The notes under the pieces: model-generated | What the model saw: the letters and a program-made list of their open reading frames with translations, nothing else | The model's database searches: none | What the model was told of the DNA's origin: nothing | Shown here: positions 29,662-38,487 of the stretch, piece after piece | Numbering within the stretch: the stretch's first letter is position 1 | Layout: the number at the start of each line of letters is the position of its first letter | From: CAVTRI01 sp963737075 | GTDB lineage: Bacteria > Actinomycetota > Acidimicrobiia > Acidimicrobiales > Palsa-688 | Reading direction: 5' to 3' | Assembly: GCA_963737075.1 (NCBI GenBank) | Contig: CAVTRI010000001.1 | Coordinates: 744,001 to 808,000 of the forward strand | DNA length: 64,000 bases | Program-made: the position numbers and the translations under genes

Positions 29662-31146
29662 ATGTCGCCACGTCATGTCGTTGTCGACGGCTCGAACATC
29701 GCGACGGAGGGGCGTTCGCTGCCCAGCCTCGCCCAGCTCGACCAGGCTGTCCGGGAGTTCCTCTCCGAGAACCCCGACGATGTGGTGACGGTTGTCGTTG
29801 ATGCGTCGTTCGGGCACCGCATCGACCCGTCCGAGCTGGCGACCTATGAGGAGGCGGATAGCGCCGGGGAGCTGGTGTCGCCGCCGGCGGGCGCGATTGG
29901 CCGCGGCGACGCCTTCTTGTTGCGCATCGCGGAGAAGACGGGCGCCACGGTGCTCTCGAACGATTCCTTCCAGGAGTTCCACGGCGAGCACGACTGGCTG
30001 TTCGACAAGGGCCGTCTCATCGGCGGGAAGCCGGTCCCAGGGGTGGGCTGGATCTTCACGCCGCGCATCCCGGTGCGAGGCCCAAGGAGCCGCGAGGCGG
30101 TAAAGGAGGCCAATCGCCGCAAAGACGGCGAAGAAGCCCAGGGCACGGGGCTCGATCAGGCCGCCGAGCGGCGGAGGGGACGGGCCAAGAAGGTGGACCG
30201 GGCGATCGTGACCGCCACGCAGGAAGTGGAGGGGGGCACCGAAAGCCGACGTACGCGCCGTCGCCGTGGCGGTGAACCTCCGGCCGAGCCCGTGAACGAG
30301 CCGTTGGCCTTCATCCGGTTCATTGCCTCTCATCCGCTGGGCAGCGAGGTGATCGGGGTTGTCGCGTCGTTTTCGTCTCATGGCGCATTTGTGGATGCGG
30401 ACGGGGCCCGCTGTTACATCCCGTTGTCGGCCATGGGCGATCCTCCGCCGCGCAGCGCCCGGGAGGCGTTGTCCAAGGGGGAGGCGAAGCTGTTCGTCGT
30501 CCAGGCCCTGGATCCGATGCGCAGGGGAGTCGAACTCGCGCTTCCCGGGTTCGCGCACGTCGCCGGCGCGCCGACTGAAGAGACGATCGAGGCCGAGATA
30601 CGCCCGGACGAGGAGCCCGATGAAGGCCCCGTGCCACGCCGTCGCGCGCGTCGGAAGGCGGCCGCGCCCGCGGTGGCCGCCCTGTCCGGTGAGGCCGTGG
30701 AGCCGCCGCCGGCCCGGAAGCGGACTGCCGCCGCGGCCAAAGCCGCTCCGGTCTCGCAACAAGCGCCGGCGCCGGCCGCGAAGGCAGGCACAGCCGCCAA
30801 GAAGGCCGCAGCGTCGAAGAGGGCTGCTGCAGTTGAGAAGGCTGCTCCAGTTGAGAAGGCTGCTCCAGTTGAGAAGGCTGCTCCAGTTGAGAAGGCTGGT
30901 CCAGTTGAGAAGGCTGCGAAGAAGCTGGCAGAGACGGCCAAGAAGGTCGTACGGCCGGGGAAGAAAGCGGCGCCTCCGATGAAGGCCGAGCCTCCGATGA
31001 AGGCAGCATCAGTGAGAAAAGCGGCCAAACAGACCCGGCAGGCGAAGAAGGCCACGACGCCAAAGGCTCCGTCGGCGAAGGCTTCGAATGCCAAGAAGCC
31101 CACACCCACGAAGAGGACCGCCAAGAAGACGACCCAGGACGCGTAA
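29662..31146 (+). CDS. NYN (Zc3h12a-like) ribonuclease domain fused to S1-like domain and Lys/Ala/Pro-rich tail
   Basis: A 494-residue protein. Residues 1-135 form a PIN-like NYN domain (HVVVDGSNIATEG, VTVVVDASFGHRID, GRGDAFLLRIAEKTGATVLSNDSFQEF) with acidic residues placed as in Zc3h12a-type RNases. Residues ~210-290 form an S1/OB-like part (EVIGVVASFSSHGAFVDADG...CYIPLSAMG). From ~310 to the end is a histone-H1-like basic tail with VEKAAP hexapeptide repeats and many KKA/AKK units. RNA binding plus cleavage is inferred. The tail may bind nucleic acid nonspecifically. Divergent from the M20 gene by 92 bp. Confidence 0.83.
   Translation: MSPRHVVVDGSNIATEGRSLPSLAQLDQAVREFLSENPDDVVTVVVDASFGHRIDPSELATYEEADSAGELVSPPAGAIGRGDAFLLRIAEKTGATVLSNDSFQEFHGEHDWLFDKGRLIGGKPVPGVGWIFTPRIPVRGPRSREAVKEANRRKDGEEAQGTGLDQAAERRRGRAKKVDRAIVTATQEVEGGTESRRTRRRRGGEPPAEPVNEPLAFIRFIASHPLGSEVIGVVASFSSHGAFVDADGARCYIPLSAMGDPPPRSAREALSKGEAKLFVVQALDPMRRGVELALPGFAHVAGAPTEETIEAEIRPDEEPDEGPVPRRRARRKAAAPAVAALSGEAVEPPPARKRTAAAAKAAPVSQQAPAPAAKAGTAAKKAAASKRAAAVEKAAPVEKAAPVEKAAPVEKAGPVEKAAKKLAETAKKVVRPGKKAAPPMKAEPPMKAASVRKAAKQTRQAKKATTPKAPSAKASNAKKPTPTKRTAKKTTQDA
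30832..30921 (+). repeat. 18-bp in-frame tandem repeat, about 5 copies
   Basis: The unit GTTGAGAAGGCTGCTCCA encodes VEKAAP. Copies lie at 30832, 30850, 30868, 30886 (one change giving VEKAGP) and 30904 (degenerate end VEKAAK). Because 18 is a multiple of 3, copy-number change would lengthen or shorten the basic tail of the NYN-S1 protein without breaking frame. Confidence 0.96.
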
Positions 31147-31184
31147 CCGGCCGGCCTTCCATCGTGCCGTACCATGTCCGCCGC

Positions 31185-31967
31185 ATGCGCATCGCCACCT
31201 GGAACGTCAACTCCTTGAAGATCCGGCTGCCACGCGTGGAGGAGTGGTTGGCGTACGCCAAGCCGGATGTCATTTGCCTGCAGGAGACCAAACTGGCAGA
31301 CACCGCGTTTCCCGCCTTGCCGTTCTCGGGGCTCGGCTACGAGTCGGTCCATCACGGTCACGGCCGGTGGAACGGGGTGGCCGTCTTGTCCCGTGTCGGG
31401 GTCGAAGAGGTGGCCGCCGGGTTCGCTTCCGGCCTCGAGCCGGATGCCGAGACTCGCATCGTCACCGTCCGCTGCGGCGGCGTGCTGGTGTCGAGCGTCT
31501 ATGTCCCCAATGGCCGCAGCCTGGACTCTGAGCAATACCGCTACAAGCTGGCGTGGCTTGGGAAGCTCCGCCAACACCTGGACAGGGTCGGCCGTCCTGA
31601 CGAGCCGCTGGCCGTGTGCGGCGACTTCAACATCGCCCCCGAGGACCGAGACGTCTGGGATCCGGCCGCGTTCATCGGATCCACCCACGTGAGCGCCTCT
31701 GAGCGAAAAGCACTGGCCGATCTCGAGAGCTGGGGCCTCAGGGACGTGTTCCGTGAGCGATACGCCGAAGACGCCTTGTACACCTACTGGGATTACCGGG
31801 CCGGTGACTTCCACGAGCACAGAGGGATGCGTATCGACCTCGTCCTGTTGTCCAGTCCGCTCGCGGATCGGGTCACCTGGGCGGTCGTCGACCGCAATGC
31901 CCGTAAAGGGAAGCTCCCGTCGGATCACGCCCCGCTCCTGGTCGACGTCGACCTTCCGGTCGCGTGA
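31185..31967 (+). CDS. xth: exodeoxyribonuclease III
   Basis: AP endonuclease/3'-5' exonuclease of base excision repair. From ATG 31185 the product is 260 residues: MRIATWNVNSLKIRLPRVEEWL, DVICLQETKL (catalytic Glu), VSSVYVPNGR, VCGDFNIAPEDRDVWD (metal/catalytic Asn-Asp), DYRAG and SDHAPLLVDV (catalytic Asp-His). A GTG at 31164 would add seven residues without family support. The stop overlaps the next gene start by 4 bp. Confidence 0.95.
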   Translation: MRIATWNVNSLKIRLPRVEEWLAYAKPDVICLQETKLADTAFPALPFSGLGYESVHHGHGRWNGVAVLSRVGVEEVAAGFASGLEPDAETRIVTVRCGGVLVSSVYVPNGRSLDSEQYRYKLAWLGKLRQHLDRVGRPDEPLAVCGDFNIAPEDRDVWDPAAFIGSTHVSASERKALADLESWGLRDVFRERYAEDALYTYWDYRAGDFHEHRGMRIDLVLLSSPLADRVTWAVVDRNARKGKLPSDHAPLLVDVDLPVA

Positions 31968-32710
31968 ACGGCGACCGCGACGGCCGCGCAGATGCCGGGA
32001 GGCCGGGTCGGGCGGCATCTGTGATGCGCGCACGGCTTGGCGCCACGGATCCGGCCGATGAACGCCAGGCCGCCTGCCGCCGACTGGGCGACGCCGCACG
32101 TCTGGCCATTGAGCGGTTGGTTGCGACCACCGCCCCCGCGGACGTCCTCGAAAGGGCGGCGCGCGAGGCCGAGGCGCTGGCAGACCGGCTCGGCGAATAC
32201 GAGCAGGCCCGCCGCTACGAGGGCGTCGCCGAGGCGGCGGGGGCTGGCCATGACGACTTCTTCTTCGATTGGTCCCCGTTGCTCGGTCTTTCAAACCCGC
32301 TGGCACCGCCGATCGAGGCGGCGATTGACGGGCACCGAGTCGTCGGGAGCGCCCGCTTCGGCTCCGCCTACGAAGGACCCCCCGGCTGCGTCCACGGCGG
32401 GTTCGTGGCGGCCGCGTTCGACGAGGTGTTGGGCATGGCGCAGTCGCTGTCGGGGCAGATGGGGATGACCGGCACCCTGCGAGTCCGCTACCGCCGTCCC
32501 ACCCCGCTGCACACCGACCTTCGGTTCGAAGGGTGGGTGGTGAAGATCGAAGGTCGCAAGGTCTTGACCCAGGGGACGGTGTCGGCCTACGGGGAGGTGA
32601 CGGCCGAGGGAGAGGCGTTGTTCGTCGCGGTCAGCGCCGAGAAGTTCGGGGCCCTTGCCGACAACCGGGCGCCCCGCTCGGGCTCGCAGCCGCCTGACGT
32701 CGCACCCTGA
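31964..32710 (+). CDS. PaaI-like hotdog-fold thioesterase
   Basis: A 248-residue protein, GTG 31964 overlapping the xth stop. The C-terminal ~140 residues are a hotdog thioesterase: GSARFGSAYEGPPGCVHGGFVAAAFDEVLGMAQ (HGG core with helix), LRVRYRRPTPLHTDLRFEGWV and AEGEALFVAVSAEKFG. The N-terminal ~100 residues are Ala/Arg-rich and helical (DVLERAAREAEALADRLGEYEQ) and specific to this subgroup. Acts on acyl-CoA; the acyl chain is unknown. Confidence 0.87.
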   Translation: MNGDRDGRADAGRPGRAASVMRARLGATDPADERQAACRRLGDAARLAIERLVATTAPADVLERAAREAEALADRLGEYEQARRYEGVAEAAGAGHDDFFFDWSPLLGLSNPLAPPIEAAIDGHRVVGSARFGSAYEGPPGCVHGGFVAAAFDEVLGMAQSLSGQMGMTGTLRVRYRRPTPLHTDLRFEGWVVKIEGRKVLTQGTVSAYGEVTAEGEALFVAVSAEKFGALADNRAPRSGSQPPDVAP

Positions 32711-32725
32711 CCGGGGGGCGGGAGC

Positions 32726-33157
32726 TCAGGGGACGCCGACGAGTAGCGGCCGGGACACGGCCGGTCCGGCTAGGTCGGCGAGGCTGGCGACCCGCTCGAG
32801 CTCTGCATCCCAGGGGATCGGCAAGGCGGCTGCGCCGGCGCCGGCGAGCGGCTTACGCGGACGGCGCTCGGACGCCCCGGAGCTGCCACCTCGGCCGCGG
32901 TAGACGATGACTCCGGTGAGGGGATCGGGCACGGCGTCGAGGGCAGCCCGAACAAAGGTCAGCTCGAGGAACGCCTCCCAGTCGGCGTCGGCTGGGAAGC
33001 ACAGCTCGAGCACCACGCCCCAGGGGTGCTGATGCCACGACCAGTCGGTCGCTCCCTGGCTGAGCGCTGTTTCCATAAGCGTGTCCCCGTACGCTTCGGC
33101 CCACTGCGACGCGGGAGTCGCGCCGTCGAAGACCTCAATCGAGAACCACGCACTCAC
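32726..33157 (-). CDS. hypothetical protein (143 aa)
   Basis: Not recognised with confidence. The sequence MSAWFSIEVFDGATPASQWA then LSQGATDWSWHQHPWGVVLELCF and DADWEAFLELTFVRAALDAV reads as a small alpha/beta domain, followed by an Arg/Ala-rich linker and ELERVASLADLAGPAVSRPLLVG. Good coding character and no in-frame competitor suggest a real gene. It lies downstream of uvrD2 on the same strand and converges with the thioesterase gene. Confidence 0.68.
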   Translation of the reverse strand: MSAWFSIEVFDGATPASQWAEAYGDTLMETALSQGATDWSWHQHPWGVVLELCFPADADWEAFLELTFVRAALDAVPDPLTGVIVYRGRGGSSGASERRPRKPLAGAGAAALPIPWDAELERVASLADLAGPAVSRPLLVGVP

Positions 33158-33199
33158 GGACCATCATGATATCGCATGGCGGACCTGCCGAGAAGAGGA

Positions 33200-35236
33200 T
33201 TAGCCGGCCGCTTCCCGCTCCGCGATCAGGGTGAGAATGGAGGAGCCGAAGCGGGTGGCTTTCACCGGTCCGAGACCGGGCACTTCGAGCAGCTCGGCTT
33301 CTGTCCTCGGCGCGAGGACGGCCAGGGCATCCAGCGTGCGGTCGTGGAGGACCACATGGGCTGGGACCCCGCTCGTCCGAGAAACGTGAGCACGCCAGGC
33401 CCGTAGCGCGGCGAGCAGTGCGGAGTCGGGTTCCGGCCACGTGCCGGTGTCGGCGCGGTCCACCGGTACGCCGCGTTCGTGCCGGCGCGACCGGAGGGCG
33501 TCGCGCTGGGCCCGCAGCCGGTCACGCCACTCGCTGACGGTCGCGACCGCTTCGGGCGGATCACCTCTCGTGGCCCGGTGGAGCGCCTCCAGCCACGGCG
33601 ACGGCTGGCGGGGCACCGTCCGGCCACCGAAGCTGCGGCGCCGGGCCCAGGTGGCGTGGAGACGACGGGCGGCCCGGGTGAGGGCGACGTACAACAGCCG
33701 GCGCTCCTCTGCCTCGGAGGCGGGGCTCGCGGCCCGTCCGATAGGCACCAGGCCCTCCTCCAACCCGGAGATCCACGCTTCGTCCCACTCGAGGCCTTTC
33801 GCGCGGTGGAAACTGCACAGGGTCACGGCGGGTTGTGAGCCCATGTCGGCCGGACCGCGCGCGTCGTCGGCGACCGCCGCAGGCAGCCATGCCAGCCATG
33901 ACCCGGTCGTGGGCTGGCCGACGGTCGATGCGTAATCGATGGCGAGGTCTGCCAGTTGCCCGAGGACGGCACGCTCCTCATCAGATCGACTGACGTCGCG
34001 AGCTGCAGCTTGGAGGTCGGCGCGAGCGACCTGCAGGGGTTGGGCGGGGGTCTGTCGGAGAGCAGTCAATGCTCGCGCCGCGGCAGGGTGGTCGAGCATG
34101 GTTGCCGTACCGCTCATCCGAACCGGAACCCCAACTCGTTCGAGCGCCTTGCGAAAGGCTGGGAGCTGCGCGTTGGTCCGGGCCAGCACGGCCAGCTGCC
34201 CGAGTGGCGTGCCGCCCCGATGGGAGCTGGCGACCTGGGCGGCGACGCCGTTCGCCTCCTCTGCGTCGGTCGGATAATCCCTTACGTCGAGTGGAGCCCC
34301 GTCCGCCTGCACCGACGTCAACGCCCTGCCTGCGGTGCCCAGGACCCCGGCCGCGGCGGCGACGATCTGCGGGGTGCAGCGGTGATTCGCGTCCAGGCGG
34401 ACCACTGTTGCGTCCGGCCAGTCGCCAGGGAAGCGTGCGAGCAGGTAGGGATCCGCGCCGTTCCACCCGTAGATCGCTTGATGAGGGTCGCCGACGACAG
34501 ACAGGTCGCGATTGGACCCGAGCCACGCCAGCAGCAGCCGGTGCTGCAGCGGGTTGAGATCCTGGAACTCGTCAACGAAGACGTGCCTCCACCGCCAGCG
34601 TTGAGCCGCCGCGAACGCCGGCTCGCGCTCGAGCACATCGGCGCAGCCTGCAAGCAGGTCATCGAAGTCGATCACGCGGCGGCGACGCTTTTCGTCCTCG
34701 TAACGCCGGTACAGGTCGGCCAATTCGCTAGCGGCAACGGGCAACACCCGGCCGGCTCGCCTGGCGGCATCGACGAACCCGTCGGGGCTGATGAGCCGGG
34801 CCTGTGCCCAGTCGATGTGAACGGCCAGCTCGGCCACGGGCACGTCGGCCAACCTCGGCCGTGCCGTGGCGAGGGGAGCCAGAAGCCGAGCCTTGCGATC
34901 CACCAGATTCGGCGCCACGGCGCCGCAGTCCGCCCACCAGCGGCGAAGCTGGGCGGCAGCCATGGCGTGGAACGTCCCCGCGGCGATGCGTTCACGGAGC
35001 CCCAGATGCCGCAATCGATCGGCGAGCTCCCCGGCTGCCTTGCGGGTGAACGTCAACGCCAGCACGTGGCATGCCGATGCGTCACCTCGATCCACCCGGT
35101 AGGCCACCCGCCGGGTGAGGACGCGAGTCTTTCCAGCGCCGGCCGAAGCGAGCACGCACAACGGACCGCCGGGTGCGGTGACCGCCTCGATCTGCGCCGG
35201 GGTCAGGCCCTCGAGCAGCACGTCTTCTCGCGGCAC
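33200..35236 (-). CDS. uvrD2: UvrD2-type ATP-dependent DNA helicase with HRDC domain
   Basis: Superfamily 1A 3'-5' helicase, 678 residues from GTG 35236. LTPAQIEAVTAPGGPLCVLASAGAGKTRVLTRR holds the Q motif and Walker A. FVDEFQDLNPLQHRLL is Walker B, VVGDPHQAIYGWNGAD motif III, LDANHRCTPQIV motif IV, VTLCSFHRAKGLEWDEAW motif V, and EERRLLYVALTRAARRLH motif VI. The last ~75 residues (ALLAALRAWRAHVSRTSGVPAHVVLHDRTL) form an HRDC domain, as in mycobacterial UvrD2. Role: DNA repair and replication. No ATG is available; the frame stays open further upstream into repeat-rich DNA. Confidence 0.94.
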   Translation of the reverse strand: MPREDVLLEGLTPAQIEAVTAPGGPLCVLASAGAGKTRVLTRRVAYRVDRGDASACHVLALTFTRKAAGELADRLRHLGLRERIAAGTFHAMAAAQLRRWWADCGAVAPNLVDRKARLLAPLATARPRLADVPVAELAVHIDWAQARLISPDGFVDAARRAGRVLPVAASELADLYRRYEDEKRRRRVIDFDDLLAGCADVLEREPAFAAAQRWRWRHVFVDEFQDLNPLQHRLLLAWLGSNRDLSVVGDPHQAIYGWNGADPYLLARFPGDWPDATVVRLDANHRCTPQIVAAAAGVLGTAGRALTSVQADGAPLDVRDYPTDAEEANGVAAQVASSHRGGTPLGQLAVLARTNAQLPAFRKALERVGVPVRMSGTATMLDHPAAARALTALRQTPAQPLQVARADLQAAARDVSRSDEERAVLGQLADLAIDYASTVGQPTTGSWLAWLPAAVADDARGPADMGSQPAVTLCSFHRAKGLEWDEAWISGLEEGLVPIGRAASPASEAEERRLLYVALTRAARRLHATWARRRSFGGRTVPRQPSPWLEALHRATRGDPPEAVATVSEWRDRLRAQRDALRSRRHERGVPVDRADTGTWPEPDSALLAALRAWRAHVSRTSGVPAHVVLHDRTLDALAVLAPRTEAELLEVPGLGPVKATRFGSSILTLIAEREAAG

Positions 35237-35435
35237 CTGGACGACGATACGGATGGGGTGTGACCGGCTGGTGGATGGGCACGGAGCGCCCTCGCGCTTG
35301 CCAGCGCGCGGCGTGCGGGGCTTGCTCGCGCGCCGGGTGCACCGGGTGCTCGCGCCTGCCAGCGCGCGGCGTGCACCCGTTTCGCCGCAAGGCTGTGCGC
35401 GAACGAAGGGTTTCGTCGCCACCCCCGTCGCAAAG

Positions 35436-35472
35436 TGTGCGCGAAGACGTCCATATGGCGTCTTCGCGCACA
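35436..35472. promoter_or_regulatory. 37-bp near-perfect palindrome (operator or hairpin)
   Basis: TGTGCGCGAAGACG (35436-35449) pairs perfectly with CGTCTTCGCGCACA (35459-35472). The centre includes the 8-bp palindrome CCATATGG (35451-35458). There is no T-run after it and it sits between divergent starts, so an operator or RNA hairpin is more likely than a terminator. A partial arm (TGTGCGCGAA) occurs just upstream near 35395. Confidence 0.8.
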
Positions 35473-35766
35473 GACTGCCGGTCGGGTTGACGCACTGGCG
35501 CGCGGCGTGAAGGCATACGCGGCCCAGGCTGCGCGCCTAGGTCGCTCATGGGCCCAAAACGACGAGGCCCCGGTTGCGCGCCTGGCGGCGATCCCCCCGA
35601 ACCGCTACCGGCGCTGCAACCGGGTGCCTGTAGAGGGCCACAGTGTGCCTCGCGACACACACGCCGTCAAGAGGCAGTCGCGTGACGCGCCGTTCCGCGG
35701 CGGAAGCAGGGCTCGGTGCCGGGCCGGGGCGGCAGGGCTGGGTGCCGGCTTGGGCGGCAGAAGCAC

Positions 35767-35805
35767 GGGCTGCGAGCACGGGCTGCGAGCACGGGCTGCG
35801 AGCAC
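35767..35805 (+). repeat. three tandem copies of a 13-bp unit
   Basis: GGGCTGCGAGCAC repeats three times exactly (35767, 35780, 35793), followed by GAG. It lies about 45 bp before the PH-SHOCT start. No function can be assigned. Confidence 0.9.
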
Positions 35806-35849
35806 GAGTTGCATCGGGGTCGTGACCAGTCGGCGAGTACCGTGATCGG

Positions 35850-36464
35850 GTGACGTTCCCTGTGCGCCTGCTCAACCCGGGCGAAGAGATCGCCGTGGAG
35901 GTGCATCCGCACTGGAAGTATCTCGCGCCCCCGGTCGGCGCCGGGGAAGTGGTCGTCGCCGGAGCGGTCGCCGCCGCGGTGATGAACGGCCCGCCCGCTA
36001 CGAGTTGGGCGGTCCTGGTCGCGCTGTGCGTGGTCATTCTGTGGCTGTTGGTGCGGTATCTCCGCTGGCGAACCATCAGCCTCGTCATCACCAATCCGCG
36101 GCTCATCGACCGGCAGGGCGTCCTGAGCCGGTCCGGCCGCGAAATCCCGCTCGATCAACTGACCAACATCAGCTACCGGCAGACGATCCTGGACCGCATT
36201 GTGGGCGGTGGCGACCTGCTGCTCGAGTCGGCGGGCCGTGGCCGCGAGGAGGTGTTCCCGGACGTGCCCCGCCCGGCCTTCCTGCAAAACGAGATCTACC
36301 GCCAGCTCAGCTCCTCAAACCGGGCCGCCGGCCCGTCTGTGGCCGGCTCCGGTTCCCCGTCGATCCCCGAGCAGATCGCGCGGCTCGACCAGCTCCGCCG
36401 GCAAGGCGTACTCACGCAGGCGGAGTTCGACGCCAAGAAGGCCGACCTGCTCAGCCGCCTGTGA
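35850..36464 (+). CDS. PH-like domain and SHOCT domain membrane protein
   Basis: A 204-residue protein from GTG 35850. An N-terminal segment (VRLLNPGEEIAVEVHPHWKYLAPP) leads into two hydrophobic helices (VGAGEVVVAGAVAAAVM, WAVLVALCVVILWLLVRYL). Then a bacterial PH (YdbS/DUF304-like) domain follows: WRTISLVITNPRLIDRQGVLSRSGREIPLDQLTNISYRQTILDRIVGGGDLLLES. The end IPEQIARLDQLRRQGVLTQAEFDAKKADLL is a SHOCT oligomerisation motif. Membrane-anchored; function unknown. Its stop overlaps the next gene by 4 bp. Confidence 0.9.
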   Translation: MTFPVRLLNPGEEIAVEVHPHWKYLAPPVGAGEVVVAGAVAAAVMNGPPATSWAVLVALCVVILWLLVRYLRWRTISLVITNPRLIDRQGVLSRSGREIPLDQLTNISYRQTILDRIVGGGDLLLESAGRGREEVFPDVPRPAFLQNEIYRQLSSSNRAAGPSVAGSGSPSIPEQIARLDQLRRQGVLTQAEFDAKKADLLSRL

Positions 36465-37282
36465 CGGCCGGGTTGGGCGGCAGTGGGCTGGGTGCCGGGT
36501 CGGGCTGCAGGCACTACCCGAGGGTGGTCAGCCTCGTCCCCTCGGTGACGGAGACGCTCTTGGCATGGGGGCTGACCCCGACGGCGGTGACTCGGTTCTG
36601 CGAGCAGCCGGGCCTGCCGGCCGTCGGCGGGACGAAAAACCCCGACGTGGCGGCCATCGTCGCTCTGCGCCCCGATGTTGTCGTGGTCGACAAGGAGGAA
36701 AACCGCGCTGAGGACGCCGCCGCCCTTGACGCGGCCGGTGTCGCCCTGCTCGTGCTCCACGTGTGCTCGGTAGCCGACGTGAGCCGGGAACTCGACCGGT
36801 TGGCGAGCGCGGTGGGCATCCAGCGCCCACCAACCCCGGCACCCCGCCCGACAACCCCGGCACCCCGCCCAATGCAAGCCGCCACGACCCCGGCACCGTC
36901 CCCGAGTGTGCAGCCCACGCCCCCAAGTGTGCGGGCGTGGATTCCCATCTGGCGACGCCCGTGGATGACGATCAACGGCGACACGTATGGTTCGTCTCTG
37001 CTGGAGGTCGTTGGCGTGACCAATGTCTTCGCCGATGCCGAAGAGCGCTACCCCACGGTCACCCTCGACGACGCGGCTGCGCGCAAACCCGATGTCGTGC
37101 TGGCCCCCTCCGAGCCCTACCCGTTCTCGGCCCGCCAGCAAAAGGAGCTCGAAACGGTTGCGCCCGTGAAGTTCATCGACGGCAAGGACCTGTTCTGGTG
37201 GGGGGTGCGCACCTCCGAGGCGTTGCGCCGGCTGGCTGCACTCAACTTGCCCCGGGAGGGCTCCAGCGGGAAGGGTACTTAG
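36461..37282 (+). CDS. BtuF-like helical-backbone metal receptor (cobalamin/siderophore binding type)
   Basis: A 273-residue class III periplasmic-binding-fold protein: PRVVSLVPSVTETLLAWGL, VGGTKNPDVAAIVALRPDVVVVDKEENR, GDTYGSSLLEVVGVTNVF and KPDVVLAPSEPYPFSARQQ. There is no signal peptide or lipobox, so it may be cytoplasmic, unlike transport BtuF. Residues ~125-155 are a Pro/Thr/Ala-rich insert encoded by repeats of CCCCGGCACCCCGCC. GTG 36461 overlaps the PH-SHOCT stop. Ligand unknown. Confidence 0.84.
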   Translation: MTAGLGGSGLGAGSGCRHYPRVVSLVPSVTETLLAWGLTPTAVTRFCEQPGLPAVGGTKNPDVAAIVALRPDVVVVDKEENRAEDAAALDAAGVALLVLHVCSVADVSRELDRLASAVGIQRPPTPAPRPTTPAPRPMQAATTPAPSPSVQPTPPSVRAWIPIWRRPWMTINGDTYGSSLLEVVGVTNVFADAEERYPTVTLDDAAARKPDVVLAPSEPYPFSARQQKELETVAPVKFIDGKDLFWWGVRTSEALRRLAALNLPREGSSGKGT

Positions 37283-37307
37283 GGACCAACAGACGGGAGG
37301 AACGTCG

Positions 37308-38462
37308 ATGAGCGGGCCGCTGCGGGGGTACAAGGTCATCGAGCTGGCGGGGATCGGGCCGGGCCCGTTCGCGGGCATGATGCTGTCCGACATGGGCGCC
37401 GAAGTCGTCCGTGTCGACCGGGCTCAGAACGTCCGCGACGGCGCCGGAATCCCTTCTGGCGACGTGCTTGGGCGAGGCCGGAAATCGGTCGCGGTCGACC
37501 TTAAGCACCCCGAAGGTCGCGAAGCGCTGCTGCGACTCGTCGAGCAAGCCGACGCCCTCATCGAAGGCTTCCGGCCCGGCGTCACCGAACGGCTCGGGCT
37601 GGGTCCCGACGACTGCCTCGCTCGCAACCCCAAGCTGGTCTACGGCCGGATGACCGGCTGGGGCCAGGAAGGCCCCTACGCCCAGATGGCGGGCCACGAC
37701 ATCAACTACATCGCTCTCAGCGGCACGCTGTCGATGATCGGACGCGTAGACGAGGCGCCGGTACCCCCCCTCAATCTCATCGGCGACTTCGGCGGGGGCG
37801 GCATGTTCCTCGCGTACGGAGTCGTCTGTGCGCTGCTGGAGACCGCCCGCTCGGGGCAGGGCCAGGTGATCGACGCTGCCATGGTCGACGGCGCCGCCGT
37901 CCTGGCGGCCATGGTGTGGGGGCTCAAGGGCTCATCCGGCTGGGGTCCGAGAGGGACCAACCTGCTTGACACCGGCTCGTGGTTCTACAACGCCTACGAG
38001 ACGGCCGACGGCGAATACGTGTCCTTCGGGTCCCTCGAACCTCAGTTTTTTGCAGAAATGCTTCGCATCACCGGTCTCGCCGACAACGTCGACGGGGCCG
38101 GTGCGGTGCCCGACCCCAACGACCGCGCCAGCTGGCCGGAAATGAAGCAACGGATGGCAGCCCTGGTGAAGACCAAGACGCGCAGCGAGTGGTGCTCGCT
38201 CCTCGAGGGCAGCGACGCGTGCTTCGCCCCGGTGCTGAGCGTGGACGAAGCGGCCGGCTATCCGCATCTGCAACAGCGCGGGAGCTTCACCGAGGTGGCC
38301 GGCATCGTGCAGCCCGCCCCGGCCCCGAGGTTCAGCCGGACCGTTCCAGAGATCGGCGGGCCTCCCACGCGCCCGGGCCAGCACACCGACGAGGTCCTCA
38401 GCGCGTGGGGCTTCGCAGACGACGAGATCGCCAAGCTGCGCGACGCCGGGGCGGTGCGCTAG
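37308..38462 (+). CDS. CaiB/BaiF CoA-transferase family protein (alpha-methylacyl-CoA racemase-like)
   Basis: A 384-residue family III CoA-transferase. LRGYKVIELAGIGPGPFAGMMLSDMGAEVVRVD is the N-terminal signature, with the catalytic Asp region at YGRMTGWGQEGPYAQMAGHDINYIALSG. DFGGGGMFLAYGVVCALLE and FYNAYETADGEYVSFGSLEPQFF are typical of alpha-methylacyl-CoA racemase. A GGGAGG ribosome site lies 9 bp before ATG 37308. It probably acts with the thiolase and dehydrogenases in branched acyl-CoA breakdown. Confidence 0.92.
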   Translation: MSGPLRGYKVIELAGIGPGPFAGMMLSDMGAEVVRVDRAQNVRDGAGIPSGDVLGRGRKSVAVDLKHPEGREALLRLVEQADALIEGFRPGVTERLGLGPDDCLARNPKLVYGRMTGWGQEGPYAQMAGHDINYIALSGTLSMIGRVDEAPVPPLNLIGDFGGGGMFLAYGVVCALLETARSGQGQVIDAAMVDGAAVLAAMVWGLKGSSGWGPRGTNLLDTGSWFYNAYETADGEYVSFGSLEPQFFAEMLRITGLADNVDGAGAVPDPNDRASWPEMKQRMAALVKTKTRSEWCSLLEGSDACFAPVLSVDEAAGYPHLQQRGSFTEVAGIVQPAPAPRFSRTVPEIGGPPTRPGQHTDEVLSAWGFADDEIAKLRDAGAVR

Positions 38463-38487
38463 CGCGCCGAGCCGACCACGCCTGCTT

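Larger units (their letters stand above)
35237..35849. other. 613-bp divergent intergenic region rich in dyads and repeats
   Basis: No convincing gene. It lies between the starts of uvrD2 (leftward) and the PH-SHOCT gene (rightward). It holds two copies of TGCCAGCGCGCGGCGTGC (near 35298 and 35359), a long palindrome at 35436-35472, G-rich GTGCCGGG-type repeats at 35715-35760, and a 13-bp triple repeat at 35767-35805. Both genes presumably take their promoters from here, but no consensus -35/-10 pair stands out. Confidence 0.7.

Noticed and set aside
35436..35472. Rho-independent terminator
   Set aside because: No downstream T-tract and located between divergent gene starts.
36005..36460. N-terminal extension of the BtuF-like gene
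   Set aside because: This stretch is the other-frame shadow of the PH-SHOCT gene. GTG 36461 overlaps that stop and begins the recognisable domain.
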